Shown: positions 60,940-64,000 of the stretch, piece by piece
Layout: each line of letters opens with the position of its first letter
Numbering within the stretch: position 1 is the stretch's first letter
Source of the DNA: Leptospira paudalimensis
GTDB lineage: Bacteria; Spirochaetota; Leptospiria; Leptospirales; Leptospiraceae
NCBI RefSeq assembly: GCF_026151345.1
Contig: NZ_JAMQPR010000001.1
Location: forward strand, 124,231-188,230
Length of the DNA stretch: 64,000 bases
Reading direction: 5' to 3'
Position numbers and translations under genes: made by a program
Notes under the pieces: generated by a model
Database searches by the model: none
What the model was told of the DNA's origin: nothing
What the model saw: the letters and a program-made list of their open reading frames with translations, nothing else

Positions 60940-61893
60940 ATGACTAAATCATTTTTTCTCTTTTTGACGGTTGTTTGTTTTGTATCTTGCAATCAGAAAT
61001 CGGAAGAGAATCGTCCTCGCATTGCAACCTTCCATACTCTAGAAGATGGAGTGATCATTAAAAAATCAGAAGGTGAACTTCCCTCAACAATCTCCATTGC
61101 AAACGTTGCTTATCGAAATTTAGGATCAGGACTATCGATCCCAGTTCGTGTGTCAGTTGTCTGTGTTACTTCCAAAGAATCAAATTATTCCTATCATTTT
61201 GAGACCGAAGAACAGTCGTTAATTTATTCTGAATACTTAAAAAGTAAAGCAGCACTATTTGGTGCAAAAAAATCTTATTCACGTTTAAAATACTTGGTGG
61301 AAAACCAAGCTGCTGCGGGTAAAGAATTGAATGATGCAAATGTTCAATTGCAACAAATGGCAGCATCCATGGATGAAAATTTAAACCGATTACGAATGCA
61401 AGGCATTCCCATTGAAAAGTTAAGCAAATTGAAACCAGGATATATTTTGATTGTTGGCGATATCCCCGAAACAAAATTAAATCGAGTCAAATTACAAACA
61501 AGAGTATTCATTAAGTTTTCGGCATTCCCGGGAGATCGTTATGAAACAAAAATTGATTCCATTTCTGATGTCATTGACCCGGTCAGTCGTACTGTTAAAG
61601 TTTTAATCATAACAAAAAATCCAGGGAATCAATTTAAACCAGGTATGTTTGGAAATGGACATATTGAATTGGACAATCTTGAAGCTTTGTCTGTTCCAAA
61701 TGAATCTATCATTTTAATTGGTGATACAAGTTATCTATTCAAACAAATCGATTTGAATACGTTCCAAAGAGTACAAGTGGAAACAGGAATCGAAACAGAT
61801 GAATACACACAAATCTTGTCTGGTTTGCAAACCAATGATCGTGTTGTTTCTCATGGTTCTACATTATTAAAAGGACTCAGTTTCGGTTACTAA
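60940..61893 (+). CDS. RND efflux periplasmic adaptor (membrane fusion) lipoprotein
   Basis: A 317-residue lipoprotein (lipobox CFVSC, Cys17). A helical hairpin region (about 85-140; YSEYLKSKAALFGAKKSYSRLKYLVENQAAAG) is flanked by barrel/lipoyl-type and beta-barrel parts, with a C-terminal segment typical of adaptors (DRYETKIDSISDVIDPVSRTVKVLIITKNPGNQFKPGMFGNGHIE). It is short compared with usual adaptors. It joins the RND pump to an outer-membrane channel. The stop overlaps the ATG of the pump gene (TAATG), so they form one operon. The outer-membrane factor is not in the window. Confidence 0.87.
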   Translation: MTKSFFLFLTVVCFVSCNQKSEENRPRIATFHTLEDGVIIKKSEGELPSTISIANVAYRNLGSGLSIPVRVSVVCVTSKESNYSYHFETEEQSLIYSEYLKSKAALFGAKKSYSRLKYLVENQAAAGKELNDANVQLQQMAASMDENLNRLRMQGIPIEKLSKLKPGYILIVGDIPETKLNRVKLQTRVFIKFSAFPGDRYETKIDSISDVIDPVSRTVKVLIITKNPGNQFKPGMFGNGHIELDNLEALSVPNESIILIGDTSYLFKQIDLNTFQRVQVETGIETDEYTQILSGLQTNDRVVSHGSTLLKGLSFGY

Positions 61894-64000
61894 TGGGATT
61901 CATTCGTTTTTCACTGAAAAACTCTCCGATAGTATTATTTTGTTTTTTAATGATTTCAGCTTTTGGAATCTATTCAGTCACACATCTTAAGATAGATGCC
62001 TATCCTGATGTTTCTGATACTGAAGTGATTGTGATCACAAAATTTGATGGTAGAGCCTCTTCTGAAGTCGAAAAACTCGTAACAATTCCTTTGGAACGGG
62101 CGTTAACTGGTATTCCAGGTCTTACCACAACACGTTCACAAAGTATTTTTGGATTGTCAGTCATTCGGTTAACTTTTAAAGACCACACTGATGAATATTT
62201 TGCGAGAAACCAAGTTAATGAAAGGTTAAAATCAATTCAATTGCCAGAAGGAACAGAAGTTCCTGAACTTGGTCCATTAACTTCTCCTGTGGGTGAAATC
62301 TTACGTTATGCAGTGGAAGGTTACGGATTGCCAACGATGGAACTTAGGAGTATCCAAGATTGGGAATTGGCTCCACGAATCCAACAAATCCAAGGTGTTG
62401 CAGATGTGATTACTTTTGGTGGAGACATCAAAGAATACCAAATTGAAATCAATCCCATCAACCAAGACAAATATAATGTTTTTTTACGCGATCTTGTTTT
62501 GGCAATTGAAGAAAACAATGCAAATACTGGTGGTAATATATTTAAACATGGTAACCAAGCAATACCAGTACGTGCGTTAGGTGCAATCGAAAACGAAAAA
62601 GATATAGAAAACATTATCGTCACTGAAAAAAAAGATGTTCCCATTTATGTAAAAGACATTGGAAAAGTGAGAGTGATCCCTCATCCTCCCAAAGGGATTC
62701 TCGGTTATCGGTTACAAACTGGAACCGAGACCAATTCTGGAGTCCAGGGCATCATTATGATGCGTAAAGGAGAAAATCCATCTGAAGTATTAAGATTGGT
62801 AAAAGAAAAACTCTCTAGTTTGGATGGATTTTTAAAAAACAAAGGTGTTCGCATTCGAATTTTATATGATAGGGCAGAGTTAGTATCCAATACTTTAAAA
62901 ACTGTTGTGCGTACTATGATGGAAGGGATTACAATTGTTATGATTGTATTGATCTTTTTACTTGGAAACTATCGAGTTGCACTTGCAGTTGCCGTAACCA
63001 TTCCTTTTTCATTATTATTTTCATTTTGTTTAATGAATTTAATTGAAATACCTGCAAATTTACTTTCGTTAGGTGCAATTGATTTTGGTATTATTGTTGA
63101 TAGTTCGATTGTCATTATAGAGGGAATTATAACGACGATTGCGATTTCATCTGTATCGAAAAAAAAATTACCATTGGATGATATCATCCTTCGTTCTTCT
63201 GACCACACAGAAAAAGAAGTATTTTTTTCAATTATTGTCATCCTATGTGCTTACCTTCCGATTTTTCTTTTTGAAAGGGTAGAAGGTAAATTATTCAAAC
63301 CAATGGCTTTTGGATTGGCATTTACATTGATAGGTGCTTTGTTATTTTCACTCACAGTCCTTCCTGTTATTTTTTCAAAGTTTTTCCAAGACGAGAATCG
63401 TCGCCAAACAAAAGAATTTTTTCTCCTAACACAAGCAAGATCATACTTCCTTCAATTACTTCATTTTCTCCTCGACCATTCCAAAAAATTAGTAATCCGC
63501 ACTTATGCCGTTGTGATCCTACTTGTAATTTTAGTTTTTATGGGATTAGGAACGGAATTTTTGCCTGAATTGGATGAAGGTGCCATCAATTTTAGATGTA
63601 AATTACCGACAGGAATTCATTTGGATAAAACTGCAAATGTTGCAAATTTACTACGAGAGGCAGTGAGTGAATTTCCTGAAGTAAAGGTTGTGATCACTCA
63701 ATCAGGAAGGAATGATGATGGAACAGATCCTTTTGGTCCAAATCGAATTGAAGGTCTGATTACATTAGAAGATTATTCCAAATGGAAAACGGTTCATTCA
63801 AAAGCGGAAATGTTAGAAATTCTTAAGGAACGATTTGAAAAATTAGTTCCTGGGGCAAAATTCAGTTTTTCACAACCAATTTTGGATAATGTTGCAGAAG
63901 CGGTCACTGGTTCAGCTGCTGATTTGTCTGTTCAACTTTCTGGTAGAGATGTTGCCGTATTATGGCAAAAAGCAAATGAAATTGAATCCGCCTTAGAAAA
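61893..64000 (+). CDS. CusA/CzcA-type heavy-metal RND efflux pump, 5' part
   Basis: The frame is open from the ATG at 61893 to the window edge, giving 702 residues; a full RND pump is about 1000-1050, so the C-terminal third is missing. Features of the heavy-metal efflux branch: TM1 near residue 10-28, porter-domain motifs (YPDVSDTEV, VEKLVTIPLERALTGIPG), and the TM4 proton-relay stretch LSLGAIDFGIIVD. Later LPELDEGAINFRCKLPTGI begins the second half. It likely exports a cation such as Zn, Co, Cd or Cu/Ag. The exact metal depends on residues not all in view. It forms an operon with the preceding adaptor. Confidence 0.92.
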   Translation, partial: MGFIRFSLKNSPIVLFCFLMISAFGIYSVTHLKIDAYPDVSDTEVIVITKFDGRASSEVEKLVTIPLERALTGIPGLTTTRSQSIFGLSVIRLTFKDHTDEYFARNQVNERLKSIQLPEGTEVPELGPLTSPVGEILRYAVEGYGLPTMELRSIQDWELAPRIQQIQGVADVITFGGDIKEYQIEINPINQDKYNVFLRDLVLAIEENNANTGGNIFKHGNQAIPVRALGAIENEKDIENIIVTEKKDVPIYVKDIGKVRVIPHPPKGILGYRLQTGTETNSGVQGIIMMRKGENPSEVLRLVKEKLSSLDGFLKNKGVRIRILYDRAELVSNTLKTVVRTMMEGITIVMIVLIFLLGNYRVALAVAVTIPFSLLFSFCLMNLIEIPANLLSLGAIDFGIIVDSSIVIIEGIITTIAISSVSKKKLPLDDIILRSSDHTEKEVFFSIIVILCAYLPIFLFERVEGKLFKPMAFGLAFTLIGALLFSLTVLPVIFSKFFQDENRRQTKEFFLLTQARSYFLQLLHFLLDHSKKLVIRTYAVVILLVILVFMGLGTEFLPELDEGAINFRCKLPTGIHLDKTANVANLLREAVSEFPEVKVVITQSGRNDDGTDPFGPNRIEGLITLEDYSKWKTVHSKAEMLEILKERFEKLVPGAKFSFSQPILDNVAEAVTGSAADLSVQLSGRDVAVLWQKANEIESALE

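Noticed and set aside
1..64000. tRNA/rRNA genes, CRISPR arrays, IS elements or prophage.
   Set aside because: No cloverleaf, spacer-repeat series, transposase or integrase pattern was seen on reading; absence is not proof for short RNAs.

Overview
The window is chromosomal DNA of a Leptospira species, probably a saprophytic or environmental one. The clearest marker is at 58443-59012, a lipoprotein with an OmpA domain that I recognise as the Loa22 type. Other genus-consistent signs are low G+C, spirochaetal lipoboxes (short hydrophobic leaders ending in a loosely conserved Cys), many envelope proteins, and several large proteins found mostly in leptospires. I see no rRNA, tRNA, CRISPR array, transposase, integrase or prophage gene. 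The species assignment is inference.

Layout. 1-1417: a GH31-type lipoprotein cut by the window edge and a rhodanese-fold protein. 1590-5266: a three-gene secreted cluster (unknown protein, HtrA-like protease, degenerate PDZ paralogue). 5329-10558: a receiver-ATPase regulator, an outer-membrane protein, a flippase and a PAP2 phosphatase. 10618-16654: an acyltransferase, the B12-dependent fused mutase IcmF, and a membrane protein with a voltage-sensor-like segment. 16722-20843: a basic secreted protein coupled to a papain-like protease with Fn3 domains, then a dihaem cytochrome. 21062-25864: the glycine cleavage operon gcvT-gcvH-gcvP ending in a [2Fe-2S] ferredoxin. 25942-32257: oxidoreductases, a 24-residue lysine/alanine protein, a SUFU-domain protein, an AlkB-like oxygenase, a nucleotidyltransferase and two kinds of intergenic repeat. 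32258-40404: gamma-glutamyltransferase, MBL hydrolase, thioredoxin behind a perfect palindrome, a glycan-binding-like lipoprotein, a GT-C-like membrane protein, and VanW and VanX homologues. 40522-47927: two half-size MaoC hydratases with a lysophospholipase-like hydrolase, a sulfatase-fold lipoprotein, an atypical PlsC acyltransferase and an OmpA protein. 48034-55939: orphan PstS, class III cyclase, hpt-sixA, a NarL regulator head-to-head with a hybrid 7TMR-DISM kinase, a DUF1569 protein and TerC. 55958-64000: GT-C-like membrane protein, RluA synthase, Loa22, a TetR/operator/membrane-protein unit, DUF1801, and a heavy-metal RND efflux pair whose pump runs off the end.

The genes are ordinary free-living envelope, signalling and central-metabolism functions in short operons with 1-11 base overlaps. 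The less expected material is between genes: two dispersed structured repeat families (59127/32122 and 20920/30675), a 14-bp perfect palindrome at a tetR stop codon, a TACCC/GGGTA operator before thioredoxin, a hairpin enclosing the icmF start codon, and a tiny histone-tail-like gene with its own RBS and terminator.
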